Shown: positions 11,301 to 22,212 of the stretch, in pieces
How the letters are laid out: every line of letters starts with the position of its first letter
Position numbering within the stretch: position 1 is the first letter of the stretch
Source: Xiphophorus maculatus
Taxonomy: Eukaryota > Chordata > Actinopteri > Cyprinodontiformes > Poeciliidae
Assembly: GCF_002775205.1 (NCBI RefSeq)
Contig: NC_036447.1
Coordinates: 7,924,501-7,988,500 of the forward strand
Direction: 5' to 3'
DNA: 64,000 bases
The notes under the pieces: generated by a model
Database searches by the model: none
The model's input: the letters and a program-made list of their open reading frames with translations, nothing else
What the model was told of the DNA's origin: nothing
Position numbers and translations under genes: made by a program

Positions 11301-12185
11301 ATGAAGTAACCTATTAATTATGTAAGACAGAGAGAAAATGAGAGAGAGAGGAAGAAAGTTGTTTTTAAGACTGAGGAAACAAACTCAATGTTGGTGGGAA
11401 GCAAATTCTGACCTTGGGTCAGTTGTGAGGTGAAATGTATCTTTGTAGTTTAAAAAAAAAGATTTTTAGGCTCTAATAAAGTTTTTTAGGCCGTTATTTA
11501 ACAGGCTGAACAGGAAATTGGGAGGAGAGAGAAGGAAATGACATGCAGCAGATTCCCCAGGACTGGGAATTAAACCCAGGTTGACAAACAAAACCTAGAA
11601 GTAACGTCCTAAACAAAACATAATTTACAGTTTTACTGTAAATCTGGTTAAAAAAAAACTGAATTATTCATTTCTTAGCCCCTTTTCCTTCTCTTTTATA
11701 CAAGCAGACAGAACATAAGCTCAACAACACAAAAGCTTCATATTTATTACAAAATATTCATCTAAGAATCGATTTCTTCCTGTAGTGGAAATGATTTCTG
11801 ATTAAGTTTCTGTTTTCATACTTTCATGGATTGTTCTTCTTTTTACCTTTTCTACACTTTTTCATGTTAAATTGCACTTTTTTGTTAAGTTTCTAATATT
11901 ATCTTGAATCTGTATTTCTAAATAAAGACTAACTGAAAGATCCCACAGTAACTTTTATTTTTGATAAAACCTGTTTTTTCTTATAACAAACAAACCAGAT
12001 AAAACAAGTTTGGGCTTCTTCAGGGTCCGAGTATTAAATTATGATTACAATTATCATCTATTACTATGTACAGATTAAACTCTAATCTTCATTTAACATC
12101 CTGGAACCTGAAGAATCCAAACCTGTTAAATCAGCTTTTTTATGTTTGGTATAAAAAGAAAAACAGGATTTATCAAAGAAAAACA
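11297..12185. other. AT-rich intergenic sequence, unit 1
   Basis: No gene found. It contains short A and T runs and an AATAAA at about 11921, none tied to a coding region. Confidence 0.5.
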
Positions 12186-12405
12186 GGTGAATGGACTGAA
12201 CTTGTGTCGTGCCTTGCTAGTCATGTTGACCACTCAAAGCGCTTCACACTACAGTCACATTCACACCGACATGCAGGTTGGAGGGCAACTTGCCGCTAAG
12301 TGCCCCGCCCCGGGGCAGCTCAACATGTGGCTGAGGAAGCTGGAATCGAACTTACAACCTTCTGGTCACAAGGCGACCACTCTACCCCCTGAGCCACAGT
12401 CTCAC
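12186..12405 (-). mobile_element. tRNA-headed SINE, unit 1
   Basis: On the minus strand the head reads GTGGCTCAGGGGGTAGAGTGG (A box-like) and later AAGTTCGATTCCAGC (B box-like), followed by a body ending AAGTTCAGTCCATTCACCT. This is a tRNA-derived SINE, not a tRNA gene: no full cloverleaf or acceptor stem is present. Confidence 0.75.
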
Positions 12406-12720
12406 TAAAACAGCCACTGCATGATCCTTTTGCTAGTCTTCTTTAAAATACAGGTTTAAACAGTTTAATGAGCTACAATTCAGTGCAATTTAATATAAAA
12501 AGTGAGTAGAAACGGTAAACTAAAGGACAAACCATAAAAGCACAAATACAGTGAAAATAAACAGAAATTATTACTATTAAAAGAAGACATTTTAACTCTT
12601 AAATCAATACGTTGCTATAAAAATTGAGCCCAGTGTTGTTGCGGCGCTAAAGCAGCGAAGGGAAAAGGGCTAACGTACGGCTAATTCAATTAATTTGACA
12701 AGTTTAACAATAAAGCTGCA
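12406..12720. other. AT-rich intergenic sequence, unit 1
   Basis: Nothing recognisable. A short GC patch (12640-12680) lies in A/T-rich DNA. Confidence 0.45.
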
Positions 12721-12915
12721 CACGTGTTTGGGGTTTCTTCAAATCTTTGGGGGCAATTTGCAGTGACCAACTGACCTGACCGACATGTTTTAGGAGATGT
12801 GGGGGGAAACCGGAGCACCCGGAGAAAACCCACGCAAACACGGGGAGAACATGCAAACTCCACACAGATGGTGTCTGTGAAGACGCAGCGCTAACCGCTG
12901 CACCACCGTGCTGCC
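12721..12915 (-). mobile_element. SINE-like repeat (GGCAGCACGGTGG type), unit 1
   Basis: The minus strand starts GGCAGCACGGTGGTGCAGCG and runs through TGGAGTTTGCATGTTCTCCC and GTGCTCCGGTTTCCCCCCAC. This is a very common fish repeat with a tRNA-like start. Confidence 0.7.
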
Positions 12916-13114
12916 CACGTTTTTTCCAATTGGGTTGGGAAGGGATCTATTTTCTAGTTTGTCAATGGGGGGAAAACTTTTTAAATTTGGTCTTGACGGA
13001 GCGTGGCATGGCGCCCCGTTCACAGAGGCTACATCCTCCATGCGTTTGATTCCAGTCCTTGGTTCGTCTCCTGCACGTCTTTCTCCTTCTCTAAATCAAT
13101 CAAAATCAATAACT

Positions 13115-15291
13115 TTAGAAATGATCTTGATTGTCTTTACTCGTTTGTTTCTGATTTGGCTTCTTACATCGCAGAAAGTTTTGTACTTTCTTCCAAAAGG
13201 AAAGTTTAGATTTTTTCCTTTTACCATCTGGATCGTCCAAATCCTCCAGGATGGTTTCACCAGCAACCTCGGTCTCTTCTGAGGATTCTGGGTCAGTGGA
13301 AGAACCTGGTAAAGGTTCTCCTGCGAGATCCCTCCTCTGAAGAAACCTCTTGATTTAGGACTTTAACTTGGTTCTGTGAATCATCTTCTTCTTCTCTTGG
13401 GAAACCGTGATGGGTTGTTGTTGGAAACCTTCTTCCTCGGCTCTGAGACTGTCGGCCAGCAGTAGTCGTCTCTTTCTCTTTGTAAATCGTTTTTGTAAAT
13501 CTTCTGTTCGTATGTCTCACCTGCTGCTGTATGTCCATAATGTCTCTTTCATATCTACATTTTAGCTCCTCGTAGAGAGTGTGAATCTGTCCAGTTCATG
13601 CAGCATTTGCTTCTCCCTCTTTTGCCGAATTGAGATTTCTCCTGACATTTTGTGGAGGAGCTCCTCCTTCTCAGCTCTCATATTGTCTAGAAGCTTCATG
13701 TCCTCCTCTGTTTCCTCCAGGTGAGCTTTTCTCTCCTGCTCTACCTGATGCTGGCATGTCTCAACCTCCTTCTGTAAATCCATATGGTCTCTTTCAAATC
13801 TGCGTTTTAGCTCCTCATGCGAAATGTGAAACTGATCCAGTTCGTTCAGCAGCTGCTTCTCTCTCTTTTGAAGAATAGTGATTTCTCCTGACATTTTCAG
13901 GAGGAGCTCCTCCTTCTCAGCTCTCATATTGTCTAGAAGCTTCTTGTTCTCCTCTGTTTTCTTCAGGTGAGCTTTTCTCTCATGCTCTACCTGCTGCTGA
14001 AGTTTTTCGACTTCTTGTTTCAGCGCAGAATGTTTTCTCTCTTGGATAAGCTTTTCTTTCTTTTCTTTCTTTGAAAGAGCAGCTTCCTCCTGCTTTACCT
14101 TCTGTTCGTATGTCTCAACCTGCTGCTGTATGTCCATAATGTCTCTTTCATATCTACATTTTAGCTCCTCGTAGAGACTGTGAATCTGGTCCAGTTCATG
14201 CAGCATTTGCTTCTCCCTCTTTTGCCGAATTGAGATTTCTCTTGACATTTTGTGGAGGAGCTCCTCCTTCTCAGCTTTCATATTGTCCAGAAGCTTCATG
14301 TCCTCCTCTGTTTTCTCCAGGTGAGCTTTTCTCTCCTGCTCTACCTGATGCTGGTATGTCTCGATTTCTCCTGACATTTTTTGGAGGAGCTCCTCCTTTT
14401 CAGCTGTCAGCTTGTTGATGAGCTGCAGATTCTCGTTGTCTCTTTCTATGTTGGCATCTGTCGCATGTCTCACTTCCTCCTGATATCTATCCATGTCTTG
14501 CTTCAATCCAGAAACATCCCTTTCGTATTTACAATTGAGCTCATTGTATGAACATTTCAGCTGAATTAATTCCTCCTGCAGAAGTTTCTCTCACTGCCTT
14601 GCAGGAATGTGATCTTTTGAGACATTTCTTGATACATTTCATCCTTTTCAGCTCTCAAGTTCTCCAACAGCCGTTGTTCTTCACTGAGCCTGGCTTCATC
14701 ATACTTTTGTGTCTCGGCCTCCTGCCTCAGCAGAGCATCATCTGCTTCATACTGGGAACGCAGCTCCTCGTATGAAGTCTGGAGTTGGTTCAGTTCTTCT
14801 TGGAGGGCCAGACTTTTCTTTCTCTCAGCTTGTATTTCAGCTACAAACGCTTCCCGGCTGAGGAGGTGGGCCACCTTTAACTCCTCAAAGTCTTCTTGCA
14901 AGTTCTTCTTCTTCATGTACTTCGCATCGTTGTGAACCTTGGAAGCAATAACCGCAGCGTTAAGGACTGCTGGATCGCTGAACTTCTCTAGTCTCTCAAG
15001 TTCCCTCTTTGCCTCCTTGGCCTGGTTGATCAATGTTTCTTTGAGAGCTTTCTGCTTCTTTAACTGGAATTTCGTCTCTTCCAGCTCGGCCTCCAGGTGG
15101 GCCAGTTTCTGGTTGTCTTCAACCCCCCGGCTCTCTCCCATTTCCAGGGCGTAGCTGAGTTCCTGGATTTCCCCGTGAAAGATTCTCGGGTGTGCAGGAG
15201 GGAACCTGCCTTGGGGGTTTGCTGGCTGGCCTCCCCTTCTCGCGTGGGGTCCCATCGTTCCACTGCGGTATCTCGGCGTATAATGAGACAT
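13115..15291 (-). pseudogene. Coiled-coil protein gene, frame broken, unit 1
   Basis: Counterpart of the open gene at 54659-56803, with the same start (MSHYTPRYRS, two in-frame stops just upstream). The frame is interrupted by a TC insertion near 14592 and 1-base changes near 13590, 13519, 13465, 13392 and 13333. The last stretch is again open and ends KKPNQKQTSKDNQDHF, 13 residues longer than the unit-3 form, because a base change removes the earlier stop. If the length changes are sequencing errors, this would be a full gene with a different tail. Confidence 0.8.
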
Positions 15292-15427
15292 ATTCTACTA
15301 AATACAATCACTAAAGTTGTCGATTGGTAAACTACCTTAAAGAGCTTTGCGCACGTCTGAACTGGTCAGTGATATTGCAAGCAATGAAAAATATGCAGAA
15401 TTGTGTTGCATACAATTCTGCAGTTGA

Positions 15428-15490
15428 TGACATCACAGACTGCACCGCCAGTGACATCACAGACTCTCCTTTGCTGGTGGTGTGACATCA
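15428..15490. promoter_or_regulatory. Three TGACATCA motifs upstream of coiled-coil gene, unit 1
   Basis: TGACATCA occurs at 15428-15435, 15452-15459 and 15483-15490, 137-199 bases upstream of the start codon at 15291. It is CRE/AP-1-like. The cluster is kept in all three units, but a role is inferred only from repetition and position. Confidence 0.4.
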
Positions 15491-15606
15491 TTCCACCACC
15501 AAATATCTCACTCTTTATTCTTGTTTACATTCAAAATAGTCCATGATTCACTCGTTTTTATCCCAAATATCAGGGCATCAAACTCATTTCCATTTTGGGC
15601 CAAAAT

Positions 15607-15622
15607 GAGCTAATATATGATG
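15607..15622. other. Unit junction (unit 1 to unit 2)
   Basis: The 16 bases GAGCTAATATATGATG are the last sequence shared with the right flank of the array (57353-57368). To the right comes tpcn3-side sequence that is not found in the right flank. This is the duplication breakpoint. Confidence 0.8.
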
Positions 15623-16212
15623 CGCGGTTGGCCGCATTAAACGGACAAGGATAGAAACCTAAGATGTAATTTTATTTTCTGACTTTTAATGAGGAAAGAT
15701 GCTACGGCGATGGATAGCAGCCGTTAACCATAACGACTGGCAGCTGTTAATAATCATGACTGTCAGCCGTCGGTGTAATCACGAATTTGCAGGGAAAGTA
15801 AAACGACTAACGTTGATATACTTTATAAGTAAGTATGATTAGAAAGACATCAAATATTGCTTTATGGAGAAGGTACGTGTCTAACCGTTAGTAACCATGG
15901 AGACAGTGCCGTACCATCATGTAGCCTAGCATGTATGGAAAAAAACTTATTAGCATCTCGTCTTTTGTACGTTTTTAATGCTGCTCCAGTGTAAAACTCC
16001 CGTCCTTCACTTCCGACGTCCATCATGGCGCCTTGCAAAGGGTCAACACCATAAAGACTCTTTGTTCTCCAAAGTTAAAACAGTTTATAATGATTAGGCA
16101 ACCCTTGATTTAACTATTTGAAACTAATCTGTTATTTGTAAAGACATTTTAGGCTAAATTGTACATCTTTGATCATGAGGCTTTAAGCTGTTTTTGTTTT
16201 GTTTTTCCTCAG
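15623..16212. other. Start of unit 2, intron-like sequence before tpcn3 exon
   Basis: No coding sequence recognised. It ends in a pyrimidine tract and CAG acceptor at 16212. By position it is part of an intron of the channel gene whose 5' exons are not in the unit. Confidence 0.5.
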
Positions 16213-18658
16213 GTGGTGTATTACATCTTTGCCATGGTGGGGATGGAGTTGTTCAAAAACAAAGTGAAGTTCTACGAAGACATCAGTCATCCTGAGAAGG
16301 CATACTGTGGAAACTCGTTACTGAAAGGCAGCACGTTTGCACAACTCAACTACTCTGCAAAAATAATTTCAATAATGTGGTTTCCTCCTTTATCCTGCTG
16401 TTGGAGCTCACTGTTGTCAACCAATGGCACGATATCCTTTACAAAGTGCTGCCTGCAGGGCTTTCCCTCACTTTTTACAAGAACATATTTCAATTATCTT
16501 TAATTTAGATTTCATATTTAAATTCATTTTCTTTCCTTAATCCGATCCCACTGCTCGGCACCGGATTTGCCACAGTCACTCATAAATCAGCCCTGATCTT
16601 CTTTGTCCTCTTCCACGTCATGGTTGTGATCATCATCATCAAGTATGACCAGTTCTTACCAATCCTACTCTCGTCCGCATCATCTCCAGCAACAAAAACA
16701 AATAATTTTCATGTCTGAACACAGTTACTGAAATTAGTGTTGGTCAATGTAGGCAACAACATCTGGTGTTATTACCAAAGGGTAACGCTAAGTGTTGATT
16801 ATAGGGAGACCATGTAAAAACTCAAGTTTTCCACAACCTCACCCATTAGTCAAATTTACTAATTAATTTTTAGAATGCAATTCAACATTACAATCAGCAT
16901 TCTAGCTATTTGAAGTGTGCTGTTATAAAACTAAAAACTTTTGATTGCAAATTTCTGGTTTTACAACACATTTGATTCAAGGTTTTTTAAATTTGATGCC
17001 TCAGTAGTCGGTGAAAGTAAGAATTAGTGTCGACTTTTGAATTCTCACAAATTACGGTAGTTTTGTTTATCTTCATATGTTATTTTCAAACACTTGAACA
17101 GTTTTGAATTATTCCAGTAAATCAAATTTACAGAGTGGGTCGAATAATTCCATAATATAGATGATACAAATAAAGTTTAACTGGATGTAGATCGAATTGC
17201 TTTCTGGATTTCTGTTGCAGCACATATAGAGGTGAACAATGCCATATTTACACAAAGTAAAACTGTTTATCATCAGCATACAGGGAGATTTATTGTAGTC
17301 AGTGCCACCGATTGGGAAAACTTGCATCAGAAATCATCACTTTACTGAATTGTACAAGAAAAAAAAAACCCTGCCATATAATTTTAAACCCAAATTCATT
17401 GGTTATCAGATTATTGGTAATTAAGCAAACTCTAAATGTTTCACTTTATTCTGAATTTAAGTGTTGTAATTTCTGTCCTTTTTTTTTTGTAATGCAACTT
17501 ACTCTAAAACACATCCCTACTATCTATTTTGTCTCCCTAGTACTTTGTATTTTAAGCATGTTTCACTCTCTGTTTTTCAGTATCTTTGTGGCGTTTGTTC
17601 TCGAGGCGTTCTTTGTGGAGTACTCTGTGGGTAAAGGTGATCTGCAAACATCTCTGGAGAGGAAGATTGAGGAACTGGAGCTCGCCGTGGCACAGTAATG
17701 TTATCTTGGTCTTAGTATGCTAGCGTGATTTGTACATAACACTGAAGGAGGCTTTTGGTTTTATCTGTATCACTGGATTATGGGATTGTGATTTATTCTG
17801 CACACTCTTTGCAGATTACTTGTGTTGAGGATGAGGATGGGAGAGCTGTATGTGACCGAGTAACTGATATGTTTCTGCTGAGTTGTGCTTTTATATCTTT
17901 ACCTTTTCACCAGGGAGAAACTAGAGGACAATTTGGTCAACGCCATGGAAACCACTGACAACGACTTAGGATCTGGGCAGTCACCCACAGCAAACCTGCC
18001 TTCGCTACTATTTAAAGTTTCTTCCAAAAGTAAGTTTACAAAACAGTATTACTTTTCAATGAGTTTCGATCCTTTCTACTTTTGAAAGTTTGCTGGTCTT
18101 CAGCTGTGCAGCATCCATTGTTTGTTAGAAGAAGAATAAAAATGCCTTGATATTTTTGAAGGGGAGTTTCTGACAGAGCAGTTTTTAAAGAGACAAAGAC
18201 ACAATTTCAAGGCGTTGAATATCTAAGTTAAATTTCTTAAGTAATATTTCACATATATAGCATTTTCATAACAACTGAAGCTGAAAACAGGTTCAGTCGT
18301 TTACATAACAACTGAAGCTAAAATTGCACTATCAATATAAAATTGATAGTGCAATTTTATAAAACAATGTGCCTGGAAAATCAATAATAGTGCTCTTTTA
18401 ACGTACCTAGATTACAATGTCATCCTATCCGCTAATTTACTATGTGCCCACGTTTATGTATGTTTGTTTTGTTTTTTCAGGAGACTGAAAAGCTTGTTGA
18501 CCAGTGGATCGTTTTATTATCTTGCAGGATACCGGACGGTGGACGCGTTGTTGCAGCGGATGTTCGAGGCGGACCTCGACCCAGAGGATTTTGCTGAGAA
18601 CGACATTCCTGAAGACCAGGCTGGGAACTTTGCAAATCCAACATTTGGAGTAGCATAG
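16213..18658 (+). pseudogene. tpcn3: Two-pore channel gene, 3' exons only (probable tpcn3), unit 2
   Basis: Two-pore channels are endolysosomal or plasma-membrane cation channels with two six-helix domains. Visible exons: 16213-about 16445 (second-domain S5/pore region, FNNVVSSF and LELTVVNQWHDIL), about 16557-16642 (S6, ALIFFVLFHVMVVIIII), 17581-17694 (FVAFVLEAFFVEYSVGKGD), 17914-18029 and terminal 18528-18658 (ends NPTFGVA, stop). The 17581-17694, 17914-18029 and 18528-18658 exons join in phase with canonical GT/AG. Breaks: a two-base insertion at about 16353, no AG before the S6 exon (CTCGG where CTCAGG would be expected), and no upstream exons. The family is certain; TPC3 rather than TPC1 is my best reading. 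Confidence 0.72.
18319..18359. other. Perfect 18-bp inverted repeat (hairpin), unit 2
   Basis: The arms TAAAATTGCACTATCAAT and its exact inverse are separated by five bases. It lies in the last tpcn3 intron (18030-18527), next to a twice-repeated CATAACAACTGAAGCT. It could be a MITE core or a cruciform; no RNA gene signals were seen. Confidence 0.9.
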
Positions 18659-20577
18659 ACAATTCAGCACAACTTCATAGCATATACATATGAAAAAAGA
18701 GAAATTGTATCATTAGACATTTTACATGTTGAAATGCGATGCTTAACCAGTGCAATGCATCAACTGTTTGATTGCATCATGACCCGAGTTTTATTTTTAT
18801 ACTTGAATACAAAAGCAAAATGTGTAGAATGAAAACAGATTTGTATTTTCGCATAAAAGCATGTTTACATTGATGTCTTGTGTGTTGAAATATTTGAGGG
18901 AAAAAAACAGAACATTGTAACTTTTTTTCAGATGAAACGAGCAAACGTCTTGCATTTTTATTTGCACTGAAAAAGCAAATGGCATGTTGTATTTATTTTA
19001 TACCAACAGGTTCATCTCAGTAAATGGCATTATCACCAAACTCTACATTTGAAGAATTTCTAATTTTTTTTGGCATTTATTTGACTGGTTGTGGCAAATT
19101 AAACATCACAATTCAGTTTTATTATATTAGTACTAATAAATAGAAGATTTTTAATACAGCAATTTTACATTGCGGCCACAACAACATAATCAATTGGGAG
19201 ATTGATGCCTTGTTAGTTATGGAAAAGCTAAGTGGAAGGAAAAAATGTGGTGGAAAATACATGTTGCATAATTTCTAATGATTTTAATTTTTAAAAAATG
19301 AATTAGAATTTTAATTCTCCTTAGATTTAATTACAGTTTAACTTTCAACTATATTGGAGTCAAAGGCAGCAAAAAGTAAATGAGCCACATTTCCACATCA
19401 GAAACAGCTGTGTTTTTTTTTAATGGTTTAGGTGTCCATGGCCTTCAAAGGCAGCATCCTGCATGTTTTACAGGTTTTCCTGGTTCAGCTCATTTGTAGG
19501 GTTCTGTAGAGCTTCAATCTGCTGTATTTGAGGAGAAACACAAATAAAACACATTCTGGTTTGAAATGAACAGGGGTGGCGACATCCCCCTACTGGCGAT
19601 TACATGTAACTGCAGCCAACGGAAATTCATCACGTCCTACAAATCTTCTATTATGAAGAGAAGCAGCAAAAAATGTTTAAATTATCTCCACTGAAAATTA
19701 ATACAGACATCTCCCTGAAAATATCTGAATAAAACTGGAAGTTAATTTACTTTTACTGAAGCAGTTAAAGTAAGTTCGCCTGTGTCTAGTTACTTTGCTG
19801 AATGAAGAACAAGTTTGTTTTAAACAAAGATTAACCTGCTGAGTCTGCTGTGCTATTTTGAAATCAACAGTATTGCCACTGTTTTACCCGGTTCTTCTAA
19901 CACATATACATTATGTACTGAAGTACCATTTTGTTAAATACTTATATACGGTTATTTGAGTAATTTGCTGCTATTTGCTTGAGTAAAACTATGCTGAAGT
20001 AGTGCTACTCTTTATTGTGGAGAGTATTCAGAGACTATCCAGATTTTTTGTTTCTTGTAAATATGTGAAATTAATTTGAATTTTCTGAATATTTTTACAG
20101 AAATTTAACCTGCCAAAGTAATCAGATCTCTTTCTTATCTACAATGCCCCCGATACTTTGTCATATGTTTATGCAATCAATATTGTGCACATCAAAACTC
20201 CTCTTTAGTTACATGTAACATACTGGCTGCTGATTTTAAACTGATTTTGTAGAAAGGTTTGCATACTGAAATATCAGGTAGTGACAAACTTCTGGTATGT
20301 TGTGGATCTGAAGACAAAAAGTTCAGAAACTGGTGTTCTAGAGAGGAAAACGGCCTCAAATCCTGTTAATCTACAAATTTATAACATTCTAAAATGTTTA
20401 GAAGTTTGTGTTTTTAAGGATGTCCACAAAATTATAAAAGAATGTGCTTATATATAGCTTCAAATACCATTTCAAGGGTAACATTGTTATATTACATTGT
20501 TAGAAAAATGCCACCATTCCTGGAAATACTGTAATATTTCCATCCTGACTGGCATCACTTACTGTTAAACTGCTACA
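18659..20577. other. tpcn3 3' UTR and flank before U2, unit 2
   Basis: AT-rich sequence without an open gene. The 3' UTR of the channel gene should occupy its first part. A CTCF-like motif d (ATCCCCCTACTGGCGA) is at 19584-19599. Confidence 0.5.
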
Positions 20578-20591
20578 GCAGCCCCTAGCGG
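20578..20591 (-). promoter_or_regulatory. CTCF-like motif c, 3' side of U2, unit 2
   Basis: Same core as motif b (minus strand CCGCTAGGGGCTGC), 180 bases beyond the U2 3' end. The unit-3 copy is at 41317-41330. With motifs a and b on the other side, U2 is bracketed by related sites in one orientation. Confidence 0.35.
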
Positions 20592-20770
20592 ACATAAGAC
20601 CAAACTGCAGCTCTTACTGCTTCTTTTTCCATGCATGTTTTCGCAGGACATCTCCACAGAACTCCTTGTGAATCCAAAATTACGGTTTCTCAGATTTTAA
20701 TTGTATGTTCTATACTAATAATCTAGTTTTATTTGTTGAAAAGCAATTTTTTATTTCACACAAGTAGGAA

Positions 20771-20958
20771 AGTGCACCATTCCTGGATATAGTGCAATAC
20801 CAGGATGATGCGTGGAGTGGACAGAGCAAGCCCTTATTCCAGCTCCCTGCTTCAAAAATCAATTTAATATACAGTCTCCAAGTGGAGACATATCAGATAT
20901 TAAACTGATAAGAACAGAAACACACACACTGATCTTAGCCAAAAGGCCGAGAAGCGAT
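20771..20958 (-). ncRNA. RNU2: U2 snRNA gene, unit 2, branch-pairing region altered
   Basis: Full-length U2 with intact 5' end (CCTTTTGGCTAAGATC), Sm site and 3' stem. The branch-site recognition segment, GTAGTA in canonical U2, is replaced by alternating GTGTGTGTTT, so pairing with intron branch points should be lost or strongly changed. This copy is the most likely U2 pseudogene of the three unless the run is a consensus artefact. Confidence 0.93.
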
Positions 20959-20999
20959 GCACATAACTGCAGAGGAAACCGAGTCATTCTGATTGGCCT

Positions 21000-21016
21000 C
21001 GCTTTAACTCACGGTT
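21000..21016 (-). promoter_or_regulatory. PSE-like element, U2 unit 2
   Basis: Identical in sequence to the unit-1 element and 42 bases upstream of the U2 5' end, one base closer because a C is missing at 20959-20960. Confidence 0.6.
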
Positions 21017-21777
21017 CCAAAACTTTGCTATTTTATGGACCATACTACCAACAGTCACAGTATATGATGGGAATGACCAACATTTTATGTGGTTTCAAAG
21101 CAATAAATTAACTCAAATAAGTCACATCAAGCTTAAAAGGAGCAACGATAGTCAAATCAAGTTGCTTACATCTAGTCATGTGGTTTGCTTTAGTCCAATA
21201 GGCAGCTGAGTAGCCATAGCTCAGCCCTTTTTTGGTGTTGGTGGAAAAATGAGCACATCATTTATGAAAATGTATACATTAGTATGACACTAATATATAC
21301 ACGTGTGTGTACAATTCTTTTCTTGTTCATTTCATGCAAAGAAGATGGCCGGTTTACAAAAATTAGGGTTTTGTTTTTTTACAGGTTTCTACAACTGCTA
21401 CAGCAGCCTCTAGTGGACATGACCCTCGCTGCGCTCTCGCTGCTTCACTGCTCCTCCACGCAAATCGAAAAAGTATTTTGTTAGCTTTTTAAATTTTCAG
21501 CTCAGAGTAAATAAGTACGGTTTTAAAAGTGTGAGGCAAATATTGTAGCACATTGGCAATAATTAACAGAAGCCCTCCCATCACAATTAACAGGATATGA
21601 TGATCTATCAGAAACAAAAAAATGGAATAAGTGATTTGAAAACAATCTAAAATTATTGGAGTATAACTAAAAACCCTTGGAAATGGTGTATGCAAAAGGA
21701 GAAAAACAACATTATAATCATTTTGATGTCAAAAATAAAACATTTTTGTGACAATTAAGTTTCACAGCTTTAGTTAA

Positions 21778-22203
21778 ACTTCTTGAAATTCTGATCTATT
21801 GAGAATTTAATACACATTTTTAATAGTTTTTGATTAAGAATTACTTCACGTGTGGGAAGGTGCACTCATACAAGAATCTGACACATTAATCTACATATAC
21901 AGTATCATATATGTGTATAACCTATCTACCTATAGAATAGTTATTTTAAGACAATTTAGATTTCTACCTGATAAATTTTCAACCAATGCTACAGCAGCCC
22001 CTAGCGGACATGAGACCAAACTGCAGCTCTTACTGCTTTCTTTCTCCAAGCATGTTTCGCAGTACATCTCCACAGAACTACTTGAAATTCTGATCTATTC
22101 AGACTTTAATACAAATTTTTAATAGTTTTTGATTAAGAATTACGTCACGTGTGGGAAGGTGCACTCATACAAGAATCTGACACATTAATGTACATATATC
22201 ATA
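21778..22203 (+). repeat. Pair of ~120-bp direct repeats, unit 2
   Basis: Copies start at 21778 and 22077. The arrangement is the same as at 1031-1455. Confidence 0.85.
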
Positions 22204-22212
22204 TATAAAAAA

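Noticed and set aside
10971-11309. Open frame ending in Cys-Val repeats
   Set aside because: It reads through the (TG)n tract and a non-coding repeat; length changes with the microsatellite in each unit.
12300-12405. Possible tRNA gene on the minus strand
   Set aside because: Only A- and B-box-like parts of a SINE head; no full cloverleaf or acceptor stem, and it is followed by a SINE body.
13630-13878. Open frame on the + strand opposite the coiled-coil gene (Ser/Pro/Leu-rich), also at 14230, 34368, 34969, 55147 and 55747
   Set aside because: Antisense shadow of the repeated coiled-coil modules; composition simply mirrors the codons on the other strand.
18464-18658. tpcn3 last exon starting at the first CAG (18480)
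   Set aside because: Joining 18029 to 18481 gives an immediate stop; the acceptor at 18527 keeps the frame, so the earlier AG was set aside.
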